From contig NZ_CP065138.1 in the NCBI RefSeq assembly GCF_015693305.1, positions 2,482,001-2,546,000 on the forward strand: a stretch of 64,000 nt of DNA, written 5' to 3'. A model generated the notes under the pieces. The model searched no databases. It was not told the DNA's origin and worked only from the letters and a program-made list of their open reading frames with translations. Positions within the stretch are counted from its first letter, which is position 1; the number at the start of each line of letters is the position of its first letter. Below are positions 44,374 through 53,419 of the stretch, in pieces. This stretch comes from Sphingobium sp. Cam5-1. GTDB lineage: Bacteria; Pseudomonadota; Alphaproteobacteria; Sphingomonadales; Sphingomonadaceae. A program made the translations under genes and the position numbers.

Positions 44374-45135
44374 ATGGCTTACCCAGTCAATGTGCGTCTG
44401 TTGTGCGGTAATGCAATTGTTAGAGAAGGGTTGAGCCGGATTCTCACTGAGCGAGATTTCCGGGTTAACCAATATCCCAATATTGCCGCTGCACTTCAGA
44501 AGGCGGAGGTGCCGGAAGAAGATACCGGGCCGTCGCTGCTTCTGGTCGATAATGGAACTGAAGAACTTGATGCGGACAGCGTTGCCGTCCTTCAACGGCG
44601 ATTCCCCTGTTCCTATCTGGTAGTTCTGTCCGACCGGTTCGATTTCCAGACGATGCTGAAAGCCTTCCGGCTTGGTGCGATGGGCTATATCATTAAGGAA
44701 ATCAGCTGTGACCGTCTGGTGGCCACGCTGCACTTGGTGGCGATGGGCGAGCGGGTGCTTCCGCCGCAACTCGCCGATGAATTGCAGTCGCGGCCGACAC
44801 TCACGGACGCGCTGGAGGTTGAACGGCCAGTCGATGCCGCCAGCCTGTCGGATCGCGAACTGGAAATCCTGCGCTGGCTGATCATGGGATGCCCCAACAA
44901 GGTGATTTCCAAGAGAATGGATATCAGCGAGGCGACGGTGAAGGTCCATGTGAAGGCGGTGCTGCGCAAGCTGCGCGTCAAGAACCGCACGCAGGCTGCG
45001 ATCTGGGCAGCCAACCATGGAATGCGTGGGCGGGTGCCGGAGGTAGAGCCGGTAGTGCCAGTGGAGGTGACGATCCCCCATCCCGCACAGCTACCGCCGC
45101 TTGAATTGGCTGCCATGCCGCTCAGCCGTGCCTGA
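44374..45135 (+). CDS. LuxR/NarL-type response regulator with an atypical receiver domain
   Basis: 253 residues. The receiver-like domain (1-125) starts VRLLCGNAIVREGLSRIL, where the usual acidic Asp-Asp pair after beta-1 is replaced by Cys-Gly-Asn. An Asp at LLLVDNG near residue 59 and a Lys at GYIIKE near residue 111 remain. The C-terminal HTH (about 150-212) is canonical: LSDRELEILRWLIMGCPNKV then ISEATVKVHVKAVLRKLRVK. Without the acidic pair, Mg-dependent phosphorylation is doubtful, so it may be controlled another way. A Pro/Val-rich tail of 35 residues follows. No kinase gene is adjacent. Confidence 0.88.
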   Translation: MAYPVNVRLLCGNAIVREGLSRILTERDFRVNQYPNIAAALQKAEVPEEDTGPSLLLVDNGTEELDADSVAVLQRRFPCSYLVVLSDRFDFQTMLKAFRLGAMGYIIKEISCDRLVATLHLVAMGERVLPPQLADELQSRPTLTDALEVERPVDAASLSDRELEILRWLIMGCPNKVISKRMDISEATVKVHVKAVLRKLRVKNRTQAAIWAANHGMRGRVPEVEPVVPVEVTIPHPAQLPPLELAAMPLSRA

Positions 45136-45183
45136 ACTGGACCGTGGCCCCAAAAGGGCTGCGGTCACCCCCCCCCTCATAAA

Positions 45184-45226
45184 TTCTGACTGATGCTCCT
45201 GCGCGCAAACGCAGGAGCATTCAGAA
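45184..45226 (+). terminator. long perfect hairpin after the LuxR-type gene
   Basis: TTCTGA-ctg-ATGCTCCTGCG, loop CGCAAA, CGCAGGAGCAT-TCAGAA: 17 paired bases with one 3-base bulge. No T run follows, so it may act as an RNA end protector or a factor-assisted terminator rather than a classic intrinsic one. Confidence 0.55.
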
Positions 45227-45315
45227 GTCCGAGGCGGGGCGGGGCTTCGGCCTGTTGAACAATAGCAAAAGCTGCTATGCTGACCCCGTCCAAGACTCAA
45301 GGCGGGAGAGGTCCT

Positions 45316-45948
45316 ATGGCCACGCGCTGGACCATCAAGGGCAAGGAATTTGTCCACTGCAATTGCGCCTATGGTTGTCCCTGCCAGTTCAATGCGTTGC
45401 CGACGCATGGACATTGTCAGGCCGTTGCCGCGATCGACATCGAACAGGGTCATCATGACGGCACCGACCTGTCGGGCTTGCGCATCGGCCTGATCGTCGC
45501 CTGGCCGGGGCCGATCCATGAAGGCATGGGCGAAGCCGTTCCGATCGTCGATGAACGGGCGGACGCGGCGCAGCGAGAAGCGTTGCTGCGCATCATGAGC
45601 GGGCTGGACACGGTGCCTGGCGCCACCTTCTTCCAGGTTTTTGCCACGACCTACACCAAGGTGCACGATCCCGTATTCGCGCCTATCGACCTACGGGTGG
45701 ACATTGACGGCCGATCCGCGCAGCTGAATGTTCCCGGTTGGATCGACGCGCGTGGCGAACCGATCGTCAACCCGGTGACGGGAGAAGCCCATCGCGCGCG
45801 CATCAACCTGCCCCAGGGCTTTGAATATGATGTGTGCGAGGTCGGTCGCGGTTGGGCGCAAACCCAGGGGCCGGTCGATGTGCAGCTCAGCGATTCCCAT
45901 GCGCAGTTCGCCGAGCTTCACCTGACCGAGAGTGGCGTTGTCCATTAG
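45316..45948 (+). CDS. DUF1326 domain protein with Cys-rich N-terminus
   Basis: 210 residues from the ATG at 45316 (GGGAGAGG upstream). The N-terminus has KEFVHCNCAYGCPCQFNALP, that is C-x-C-x3-C-x-C, a likely metal or redox site and the DUF1326 signature. Then TDLSGLRIGLIVAWPGPIHE and a beta-rich body to FAELHLTESG. Function is unknown. It overlaps the DUF2182 gene by 17 bases, a pairing I recall as recurrent, so the two products probably work together. Confidence 0.82.
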   Translation: MATRWTIKGKEFVHCNCAYGCPCQFNALPTHGHCQAVAAIDIEQGHHDGTDLSGLRIGLIVAWPGPIHEGMGEAVPIVDERADAAQREALLRIMSGLDTVPGATFFQVFATTYTKVHDPVFAPIDLRVDIDGRSAQLNVPGWIDARGEPIVNPVTGEAHRARINLPQGFEYDVCEVGRGWAQTQGPVDVQLSDSHAQFAELHLTESGVVH

Positions 45949-46765
45949 GCCGGTGCCTCCACCAGATGGCGGCCCTTCCGTTGTCCATCAACTATTGTCG
46001 CGAAACAGCCTGATCGTCGGAGCGGCGCTGCTGCTGCTGGTGATGATGGCCTGGATATGGCTGCTCTCCATGCCGGACGCCTCTATGGCGGACATGGCGG
46101 GGACAGGGATGGCGGACATGCCGATGGGCGGAATGCCCATGGCCATCCAGCCCTTGTCGCCCAGCTATTTTCTCGCGGCCTTCGCCATGTGGTCGATCAT
46201 GATGGTCGCCATGATGCTTCCTTCCGCCGCGCCCATGATATTGCTGCATGCGCGGATCGATCGAGCGACCAGTCACTATGCGCGTTTGCTGCACAGCCTT
46301 ATGGTCATGGGCTCTTATCTGCTCATTTGGATAAGTTTTTCAGCGATCGCGGTTGGTGCACAGGCCCTGCTGTTGCATGGTGGCTATTTGTCAGCCGAGA
46401 CGCTGTCTCTGGGTGGCCGCGTGGGCGCTGCTGGCCTGTTGCTGGTGGCGGCTCTCTATGAATTGACGCCTGCCAAGCATCGTTGCCTGGAAAATTGCCA
46501 GTCGCCGCTCATCTTCATTCATCGCTATTGGCGCCCCGGTGCACGCGGCGCGTTCCAGATCGGCATGCGGCATGGACTTTATTGTCTTGGCTGCTGCTGG
46601 GCGCTGATGCTGCTGCTGTTCGTGGGCGGCGTCATGAATCTCGCCTGGATCGCATTTTTCACATGCCTGGTCGCAGCCCAGAAGATGGCGCCACCGCGCT
46701 GGCGGTTGGACCGGTGGACCGCTGCATTCCTGTTTGTCGCGGCACTGTTTGTCGCGCTTCGCTGA
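45932..46765 (+). CDS. DUF2182 integral membrane protein, putative metal handling
   Basis: 277 residues from a GTG start inside the DUF1326 3' end. About six to seven hydrophobic helices. Between helix 1 and 2 there is a Met-rich extracytoplasmic loop (MPDASMADMAGTGMADM then PMGGMPM), resembling copper-binding Met motifs. The family signature GMRHGLYCLGCCWALMLLLF, with two or three Cys and one His in a membrane segment, lies near residue 210. I infer copper or another soft metal as ligand; the reaction, if any, is unknown. Confidence 0.8.
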   Translation: MALSIRPVPPPDGGPSVVHQLLSRNSLIVGAALLLLVMMAWIWLLSMPDASMADMAGTGMADMPMGGMPMAIQPLSPSYFLAAFAMWSIMMVAMMLPSAAPMILLHARIDRATSHYARLLHSLMVMGSYLLIWISFSAIAVGAQALLLHGGYLSAETLSLGGRVGAAGLLLVAALYELTPAKHRCLENCQSPLIFIHRYWRPGARGAFQIGMRHGLYCLGCCWALMLLLFVGGVMNLAWIAFFTCLVAAQKMAPPRWRLDRWTAAFLFVAALFVALR

Positions 46766-46845
46766 CGACGGGTGAGCCGCGCGGCAACCGGGGCCGAACC
46801 GGAGCAACCGCTGCATTGCGCAGTAGTTGCTCCGATGCCGGACTG

Positions 46846-48210
46846 TCAGCCGATGGTGTCTTCGAAGATAGCCATGGTGCGTTCGAAACGGGCGAACAGA
46901 TCATCAAGCTCTTCGGCGGTGATGATAAGCGGCGGGCAGAAGACGATCGTATCGCCCAGCGCCCGCACGATCAGGCCCTGTGTCAGCCCGATTTCGACCA
47001 AGCGCGCCCCGGCCTTTACTGCGGGGTCGAAGCTGGTCCGGTTTTCAGGATCGGCATAAAGCTCGATAGCGCCTACCAGGCCAACCCCACGCACTTCGCC
47101 GACATATTTGCGGCCTTCATAGCTGCGCAGCGCCTTCCAGAATTGCGGCATCAATGACTGCACATGGCCGACGACATTATCTTCTTCGTAGATTTTGAGC
47201 GTTTCCAGGGCGATGGCGCAGCTGACCGGATGGCCCGAATAGGTGAAGCCGTGGCCGAAGGTGCCGATGGTGCCGCTGTTCCGGGCGATCGGAGCATAGA
47301 CCTTCTCATTCACCATCACCGCCGAAATCGGTGCATAGCCGGACGACAGCCCCTTCGCCGTTGTGAGGATATCGGGCTTCATGCCGAAAGTGGTCGAACC
47401 GAACATCTCACCCGTCCGGCCATAGCCGCACACCACTTCGTCCGCGACGAGAAGCACGTCATATTTCGCCAGTACCTCCTGGACCTTTTCGAAATAGGTA
47501 GCCGGCGGCGGAAGCACCCCGCCCGCGCCCATGACCGGTTCGGCGAAGAAGGCGGCGACCGTCTCCGGCCCTTGTTCCAGGATCAGCTTTTCAAGATTGT
47601 CGGCGAGGCGCGTCGCGAAATCCTCTTCGCTTTCGCCAGGTTCGGCGTAGCGGAAATAATGCGGGCAATCGGTATGCAGAATATTATGGATGGGCAGGTC
47701 GAAATCGCGATGATTGGTGACAAGCCCGCTCAAGCTGGCCGACGCCACGGTAACGCCGTGATAGGCGTTGCGTCGGGCGATGATCTTCTTCTTCTCCGGC
47801 TTGCCGATGGCGTTATGATAATACCAGATCAGCTTCACAGCAGAATCGTTTGCTTCCGACCCGCTGTTCGCAAAGAACACCTTCGACATCGGGACAGGCG
47901 CGATCGACAGCAGCTTGTTGGCAAGCGCGATCACGGCCGGATTGGAACGTCCGGTGAAGGTGTGATAATAGGGCAATCCACGCAGCGCTTCGCAGCCCGC
48001 CTTGGCCAGACGCTCGTTGCTGAAGCCCAGAGAGGCGCACCACAGGGCAGACACCGCCTCAAGATAGCGGTTCCCTCGATCGTCTTCCACGAACACGCCA
48101 TCGCCCTTGGTTATAACGAGGGGGCCGACCTCGGGATGGGTCGCCAGGTTCGTGAAGGAGTGGAAGTGAGCTGCAATATCAGCTGCAGCATTTTCGCTGG
48201 GATCGTACAT
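46846..48210 (-). CDS. class III (omega-amino acid:pyruvate type) aminotransferase
   Basis: 454 residues, PLP-dependent. Signatures are FFANSGSEANDSAVKLIWYY near residue 108, the aromatic NAYHGVTVASASLSGL near residue 148, the class III motif LLVADEVVCGYGRTGEMFGS around 255-275, and TTAKGLSSGYAPISAVMV with the PLP Lys near residue 285. Likely transfers amino groups from omega-amino acids, diamines or beta-alanine; substrate uncertain. It is divergent from putA across 380 bp, suggesting a shared amino acid catabolic context. Confidence 0.9.
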   Translation of the reverse strand: MYDPSENAAADIAAHFHSFTNLATHPEVGPLVITKGDGVFVEDDRGNRYLEAVSALWCASLGFSNERLAKAGCEALRGLPYYHTFTGRSNPAVIALANKLLSIAPVPMSKVFFANSGSEANDSAVKLIWYYHNAIGKPEKKKIIARRNAYHGVTVASASLSGLVTNHRDFDLPIHNILHTDCPHYFRYAEPGESEEDFATRLADNLEKLILEQGPETVAAFFAEPVMGAGGVLPPPATYFEKVQEVLAKYDVLLVADEVVCGYGRTGEMFGSTTFGMKPDILTTAKGLSSGYAPISAVMVNEKVYAPIARNSGTIGTFGHGFTYSGHPVSCAIALETLKIYEEDNVVGHVQSLMPQFWKALRSYEGRKYVGEVRGVGLVGAIELYADPENRTSFDPAVKAGARLVEIGLTQGLIVRALGDTIVFCPPLIITAEELDDLFARFERTMAIFEDTIG

Positions 48211-48590
48211 TATCTTCGTGCTTCCGATCTTTTAGAAACTGACATTTCGGCCGTCTCCGAGATGGATATGCGCCCGACGACCATTACGCGCAGAATGCGG
48301 GGATCGACTTACCCTCATCCATGCAGGGAAGTAGCGTGCCCGTCGGATGCATAAGAATTTTGTGGACACTTATCAACACATGATCATGAGACGGGGTGGT
48401 TTGTCTGCGATTCCCGTCGAGTGAGGGCAGCGAACAAGTCCAGATAGAGGGATTTTCCAGCTTTTCTCCCGACCCGGATGCTAAAATTGGGTCAATCCAT
48501 CCATATATGCGATTCTCAGGCCCAATGATGGAGGGTGGTTGGAGTTGCCATGACCCGACGCGTGCCCTTCCAGGACTTTGCCCCGCCCAT
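48211..48590. promoter_or_regulatory. divergent promoter region between aminotransferase and putA, with the putA 5' remnant
   Basis: No independent gene. An ATG at 48550 with an ideal ribosome site (GGAG at 48541-48544, five bases away) opens a frame reading MTRRVPFQDFAPPI that looks like the true PutA N-terminus but is in a different frame from the main putA ORF. See the putA entry. The rest is AT-rich with no site I can name. Confidence 0.5.
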
Positions 48591-51500
48591 ATGCCCCAAA
48601 CACCGCTTCGGCGAGCGATCACCGCCGCCTACCGGCGCGAGGAAGCCGCGTGCATCGCGCCGCTGCTGGAAGCCGCGACACTTGAGCCATCGGATCGCGA
48701 AGCGATCAGAAAAATCGCCCGCCTGCTCGTGACCACGCTGCGCGCCAACCATAGGGGCAACGGCGTGGAAGGTCTGATACAGGAATATTCACTTTCCAGT
48801 GAAGAGGGCGTGGCGCTGATGTGCCTCGCCGAAGCGTTGTTGCGTATTCCCGATCAGACGACACGCGACGCATTGATCCGCGACAAGCTTTCTAATGGCG
48901 ATTGGGGATCGCATCTGGGCGGCGGCAAATCACTGTTCGTCAACGCAGCAACATGGGGCCTGGTCGTGACCGGCAAGCTGGCCGGCAGCGTTGATGACCG
49001 GGGATTGGGCGCCGCGCTGACCCGACTGGTGGCGCGCGCGGGGGAGCCGGTGATCCGTCGCGGCGTCGATCTCGCCATGCGGATGATGGGCGAACAGTTC
49101 GTCACGGGGGAGACGATCGAGCAGGCACTGAAGCGCGCCCGGAGTATGGAAGCAAAGGGCTTCCGTTATAGCTATGACATGCTGGGTGAGGCGGCGACGA
49201 CCGGGGCCGATGCCGACCGTTATCATGCCGATTATGAGCGTGCCATTCACGCGATCGGAAAGGCGGCGCGCGGACGCGGCGTGTATGAAGGCCCCGGCAT
49301 TTCCATCAAGCTGTCGGCGCTACATCCCCGCTATGCCCGCTCTCAGGCGGATCGGGTGATGGGGGAATTGCTGCCCCGCGTGCGGCAATTGGCCCTGCTC
49401 GCCAAAAGCTATGATATCGGCCTCAACATCGATGCCGAGGAAATGGGCCGGCTCGAACTCTCTCTTGATCTTCTCGAAAGTCTGGCGACAGACGCGGAAC
49501 TGGCCGGATGGGATGGCCTGGGGTTCGTCATTCAAGCCTATGGGAAGCGCTGCCCGTTCGTCATCGACTGGATCATCGATCTTGCCCGGCGTTCAGGACG
49601 CCGCATGATGGTCCGTCTGGTGAAGGGCGCCTATTGGGACGCGGAGATCAAGCGTGCCCAGGTTGACGGCCTTGCCGACTTCCCCGTCTACACGCGCAAG
49701 GTGCACACCGATGTTGCCTATATCGCCTGCGCAAAAAAGCTGCTTGCGGCCCCCGATGCGATCTTTCCGCAATTTGCGACCCATAATGCGCAGACCCTCG
49801 CGACCATTTACCGCATCGCAGGCCCTGATTTCAGCGTCGGCCAATATGAGTTTCAGTGCCTGCATGGCATGGGAGAGCCGCTTTACGAACAGGTCGTGGG
49901 CAAGGAAAATCTCGACCGCCCGTGCCGCATCTATGCGCCGGTTGGCACGCATGAGACGCTGCTTGCCTATCTGGTCCGCCGCTTGCTTGAGAATGGCGCC
50001 AACTCCTCCTTCGTCCATCGTATCGCGGACCCGGCGGTTTCGGTCGAGGATCTGATCGCTGATCCGGCCGAGGTGGTCCGTGCCATGCCCCATCCCGGCG
50101 CGAAGCATGACCTGATCGTCCTGCCCGCCGATCTGTATCCCGATCGGCGCAATTCAACCGGCTTCGACCTTAGCGACGAAGGCACGCTCGCCGCCCTGTC
50201 GCAGGCCCTTCGCGATAGCGCCGCGATCGAGTGGAGGGCGGTCCCGACCTTCGGTTCAGGGAAGGCGCGCGCCATACTCAACCCAGCCGATCATCGGGAC
50301 AGGGTCGGCACGGTGGTGGAACTGGCGGCCGAGGATGCCGCCGCACTCATGTCCCGTGCCGCGACGTCCGATTGGAGCAGCAGGGTGGTGGAGGAGCGCG
50401 CAGCCATTCTGGAACGCGCCGCCGATGCGATGCAGGCGCGCATGCCGATCCTGCTCGGTCTGTTGATCCGCGAAGCCGGGAAATCTCTTTCCAACGCAAT
50501 CGCGGAGGTTCGCGAGGCGGTCGATTTCCTCCGCTATTATGCGACGCAGGCACGGGCCAATATCGGTGCCGGGCAAGATCCTCTGGGACCGACCCTGTGC
50601 ATCAGCCCGTGGAATTTTCCCCTCGCAATCTTCACCGGTCAGGTCGCTGCCGCTCTGGTTGCAGGCAATCCGGTGCTGGCAAAACCCGCAGTCCAAACGC
50701 CACTGATCGCGGCGGAGGCCGTGCGCTTGCTGCATGAGGCGGGCGTGCCCCGGCATGCTCTGCAACTGGCGCCGGGCGATGGCGCGTTGGGCAGCGCACT
50801 GGTCGCGGCGCCGGAAACTGCGGGCGTCATGTTCACGGGATCGACTGCCGTTGCGCGAATGATTCAGGGCCAGCTTGCCAAGAGGCTTTCACCCGCAGGT
50901 CGCTCTATTCCGTTTATCGCCGAAACGGGGGGACAGAACGCGATGATCGTCGACTCGTCTGCTCTCGCCGAACAGGTGGTGGCGGACGTGCTGGTCTCCG
51001 CGTTCGACAGCGCGGGTCAGCGCTGTTCCGCGCTGCGCATACTCTGCCTGCAGGAAGAGGTCGCGGATCGCATTCTCCTGATGCTCAAGGGCGCGTTGCG
51101 GGAAATGCGCGTTGGCAGCACCGATGCGCTGAGGACGGACATCGGGCCGGTGATCACGCAGGCGGCAAAGAAGGGGATCGATCAGCACATTGCCAGAATG
51201 CGCGAGCGCGGAAAACGGGTTGATCAACTCACCCTGCCTGCCGAGGCGGCACACGGCACCTTCGTTGCGCCAACGATTATCGAGATTGACGATATAGGCG
51301 AACTGGAGCGAGAGGTTTTCGGCCCGGTTCTGCATGTCGTGCGTTTCCGCCGGGAACGGTTGGGCGCGCTGATCGATTCGATCAACGCCACTGGCTATGG
51401 GCTGACCTTCGGCCTTCATACCCGCCTCGATGAGACGATCTCTTATGTTACATCGCGGGTGAGGGCGGGCAATCTCTACGTGAACCGCAACATGATCGGC

Positions 51501-52154
51501 GCGGTTGTCGGCGTCCAGCCGTTTGGGGGCTGTGGGCTCTCTGGAACGGGACCCAAGGCTGGTGGTCCGCTTTATCTTAACCGGCTGGCGACGCACCCAT
51601 CCGCTTTCGGATGGAAGTCGCGGCATCCGGCTTCACCCATCCATGATTTCGCGAACTGGCTGGAAGAAAAGGGCGAAATCGGCAGCGCGGCAAAAGCCCG
51701 CAACTACGCCGCCGCCTCCGCTGTTGGGTTGGAACACGCGCTCGCCGGACCCGTCGGGGAACGTAATCTTTACAGCCTGCATCCCCGTGGTCAGGTGCTG
51801 ATGAAGCCGCAGAGCCGGGATGGATTGTTCGAACAGATGGCTGCCATCCTTGCGACCGGGAACCGGGGCGTGGTTGCAGAGGCGCTTCCCGACGATCTGC
51901 CCTCTAATGTCGCCGCTGCATTCGCGGTCCTGCCTGACGGGCCTTGCGCAGTTGCGCTGGTGGAAGGAGACGAGGCTGCCGTTGCCCGAGCCGCGGCGGA
52001 AGTCGCGGCTATGCCGGGGCCGATCATATCCGTTCATGCAGCCAAGCAGGACCAGCCCCTTGCCTATCATTGCGATTGGTTGCTCGAAGAAGTGTCGATC
52101 TCCATCAACACGACTGCTGCTGGAGGTAATGCCAGCCTCATGATGATCGGATAA
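48591..52154 (+). CDS. putA: bifunctional proline dehydrogenase / delta-1-pyrroline-5-carboxylate dehydrogenase (apparent 5' frameshift)
   Basis: Oxidises proline to glutamate through P5C, with FAD and NAD sites in one protein. In 1187 residues: the PRODH barrel (EGPGISIKLSALHPRYARSQ, LVKGAYWDAEIKRAQVDGL, QFATHNAQTL), then P5CDH with the nucleotide-binding FTGSTAVARMI, the catalytic-Glu motif IAETGGQNAMIV and catalytic Cys in SAGQRCSALR. No N-terminal DNA-binding domain. The ATG at 48591 lacks a ribosome site. The ATG at 48550 has a strong one and encodes MTRRVPFQDFAPPI, which joins PQTPLRRAITAAYRR only if one C is added to the CCCC at 48594-48597. The gene may be a true frameshift, a sequence error, or initiate internally. 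Confidence 0.88.
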   Translation: MPQTPLRRAITAAYRREEAACIAPLLEAATLEPSDREAIRKIARLLVTTLRANHRGNGVEGLIQEYSLSSEEGVALMCLAEALLRIPDQTTRDALIRDKLSNGDWGSHLGGGKSLFVNAATWGLVVTGKLAGSVDDRGLGAALTRLVARAGEPVIRRGVDLAMRMMGEQFVTGETIEQALKRARSMEAKGFRYSYDMLGEAATTGADADRYHADYERAIHAIGKAARGRGVYEGPGISIKLSALHPRYARSQADRVMGELLPRVRQLALLAKSYDIGLNIDAEEMGRLELSLDLLESLATDAELAGWDGLGFVIQAYGKRCPFVIDWIIDLARRSGRRMMVRLVKGAYWDAEIKRAQVDGLADFPVYTRKVHTDVAYIACAKKLLAAPDAIFPQFATHNAQTLATIYRIAGPDFSVGQYEFQCLHGMGEPLYEQVVGKENLDRPCRIYAPVGTHETLLAYLVRRLLENGANSSFVHRIADPAVSVEDLIADPAEVVRAMPHPGAKHDLIVLPADLYPDRRNSTGFDLSDEGTLAALSQALRDSAAIEWRAVPTFGSGKARAILNPADHRDRVGTVVELAAEDAAALMSRAATSDWSSRVVEERAAILERAADAMQARMPILLGLLIREAGKSLSNAIAEVREAVDFLRYYATQARANIGAGQDPLGPTLCISPWNFPLAIFTGQVAAALVAGNPVLAKPAVQTPLIAAEAVRLLHEAGVPRHALQLAPGDGALGSALVAAPETAGVMFTGSTAVARMIQGQLAKRLSPAGRSIPFIAETGGQNAMIVDSSALAEQVVADVLVSAFDSAGQRCSALRILCLQEEVADRILLMLKGALREMRVGSTDALRTDIGPVITQAAKKGIDQHIARMRERGKRVDQLTLPAEAAHGTFVAPTIIEIDDIGELEREVFGPVLHVVRFRRERLGALIDSINATGYGLTFGLHTRLDETISYVTSRVRAGNLYVNRNMIGAVVGVQPFGGCGLSGTGPKAGGPLYLNRLATHPSAFGWKSRHPASPIHDFANWLEEKGEIGSAAKARNYAAASAVGLEHALAGPVGERNLYSLHPRGQVLMKPQSRDGLFEQMAAILATGNRGVVAEALPDDLPSNVAAAFAVLPDGPCAVALVEGDEAAVARAAAEVAAMPGPIISVHAAKQDQPLAYHCDWLLEEVSISINTTAAGGNASLMMIG

Positions 52155-52199
52155 GCGCTTACGCCGACGCTTCCATAGCCGATCCCTTCACGGATTGCG

Positions 52200-52988
52200 C
52201 TACAGCAGCTTCAACCGGATGTTTCGATATTCGACCTTCATCGGCGGACCTACGTGCGCCTGCATCCCGATCTCGCCCTTGCGCCGACGATCCGCCGACT
52301 CATCGGTCGCCGCGGCCATCAATTGGCCGTTCAACAGATGATAGATGGCCGAACCCTTGGCGATGATATGGGCTTCGTTCCATTCAGCTTTGATCGCTGC
52401 TTTCAGAGGGCCGGGCTCACCAATCGAACCGATTATTTGCGACGGCGGGAACGTTGTTCGCGCAAACTGACCACGGCGCGCGATAAAGCCGCGTCCCCTC
52501 TCTTCATAGACCATAGCCGTGAAGAGATTCCGGCCGTCGATATCAAACTGTAGCCCCGACATGGCGAAGCGGTTGGTGGGCGTGATCTCGTCTTTGACAA
52601 CGGTGCTGCGGTAGTTGACCCCACTGTTGCCTTCAAGAGTGATCCGATACTCCACCTTCAATTCGAAATCCTCGGGCTTCCCGCCTTCCCAGATCAGGAA
52701 AGTGTTGCTCCGAAGCAGGGTGTCCGGCGTCACTTCGCCAACTATGCAGTAATCTTCCACGCGCCAGTATCGCGGATCACCGCGCCAGCCCGCCAGGGTG
52801 TGGCCGTCAAACAAGGATTTGAACCTTGGCCCGTCGCCGTCAATCGGCCGGGGCATCAGGAGCATGGCTTTTGGCGCAGGCGCCTCTGACCGTTGCGCCG
52901 CCAAGGCCCAGCGAGGGAACAGCGCCAACGTGGTAGCTGCGGCGATGAACGTCCGACGTCCGGTCCTTTGATCCATGCTGCTCTCCAC
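52200..52988 (-). CDS. DUF1080 (3-keto-disaccharide hydrolase-like) secreted protein
   Basis: 262 residues. A twin-arginine-type signal ([20 protein letters not shown]) precedes a concanavalin-like DUF1080 domain: [20 protein letters not shown] near residue 60, [20 protein letters not shown] near residue 108, SGLQFDIDG and the C-terminal [20 protein letters not shown]. Such domains cleave 3-keto-glucosides or bind glycans in the periplasm. Convergent with putA, 45 bases apart, and divergent from the receptor gene at 53420. Whether it belongs to that receptor's system is unclear. Confidence 0.87.
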   Translation of the reverse strand: MESSMDQRTGRRTFIAAATTLALFPRWALAAQRSEAPAPKAMLLMPRPIDGDGPRFKSLFDGHTLAGWRGDPRYWRVEDYCIVGEVTPDTLLRSNTFLIWEGGKPEDFELKVEYRITLEGNSGVNYRSTVVKDEITPTNRFAMSGLQFDIDGRNLFTAMVYEERGRGFIARRGQFARTTFPPSQIIGSIGEPGPLKAAIKAEWNEAHIIAKGSAIYHLLNGQLMAAATDESADRRRKGEIGMQAHVGPPMKVEYRNIRLKLL

Positions 52989-53419
52989 TGTCGATGTGCT
53001 GGTTCGACGATTAACAGCATGGTCGCGAAAAGTCCTGTTCGGTCAAGCCGGTTGCGATGCGCATGACATCGCCATTCCCCGGTCACAAGAACGACTTTTT
53101 GCACTCAGCCTTCTGCTGGCAGGTGATCTGCCAGACGGCGAAACCATGCTCGTAGAGCTGGTCGCTTGATTGGAAAGGTCTCTCTTCGGCGTGTGATCAT
53201 TCCACCTTATCCTCCAATTAGAATTATCTATCTCAAGCCATCAGATATGGAGATTTGACGTTGGCCACGTGAAAGGGGGATGCTCGATTAATCACGGCAA
53301 GCGAGTTCGTCGCAAGCGTCCATGAAGTAATGGTTGGGCTAAGCCTATAGCCTCCAACGCAAAGTCTGGGAAATTACCGCGTTATTGTCATCATTTTAAT
53401 ATTAATTGGGGGAAGCGTG
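52989..53419. promoter_or_regulatory. divergent control region, DUF1080 gene / TonB-dependent receptor
   Basis: No credible gene in 431 bp. It contains the 40-bp conserved element (53220-53259). Its right end (53385-53410) is AT-rich just before the receptor's ribosome site GGGGGAAG. The 160 bases between element and start codon leave room for a promoter and a leader. Confidence 0.55.
53220..53259 (+). promoter_or_regulatory. conserved 40-bp regulatory element, receptor-side copy
   Basis: Matches the reverse complement of 63108-63147 at 36 of 40 bases. The inverted arms ATCTC (53230-53234) and GAGAT (53250-53254), 20 bases centre to centre, are identical in both copies. All four differences fall outside them. 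This is the pattern of a dimeric regulator site, plausibly for the LysR protein encoded at the right edge. Confidence 0.75.

Noticed and set aside
48396..48590. Extending putA to the first in-frame ATG at 48396
   Set aside because: The added 65 residues look like non-coding sequence with no PutA similarity, while a better start with a ribosome site lies in another frame at 48550.
53262..53277. CCACGTGAAA resembling part of a parS site
   Set aside because: Only about 10 of 16 bases match TGTTTCACGTGAAACA and the sequence is not palindromic; it is also 50 kb from the putative origin.
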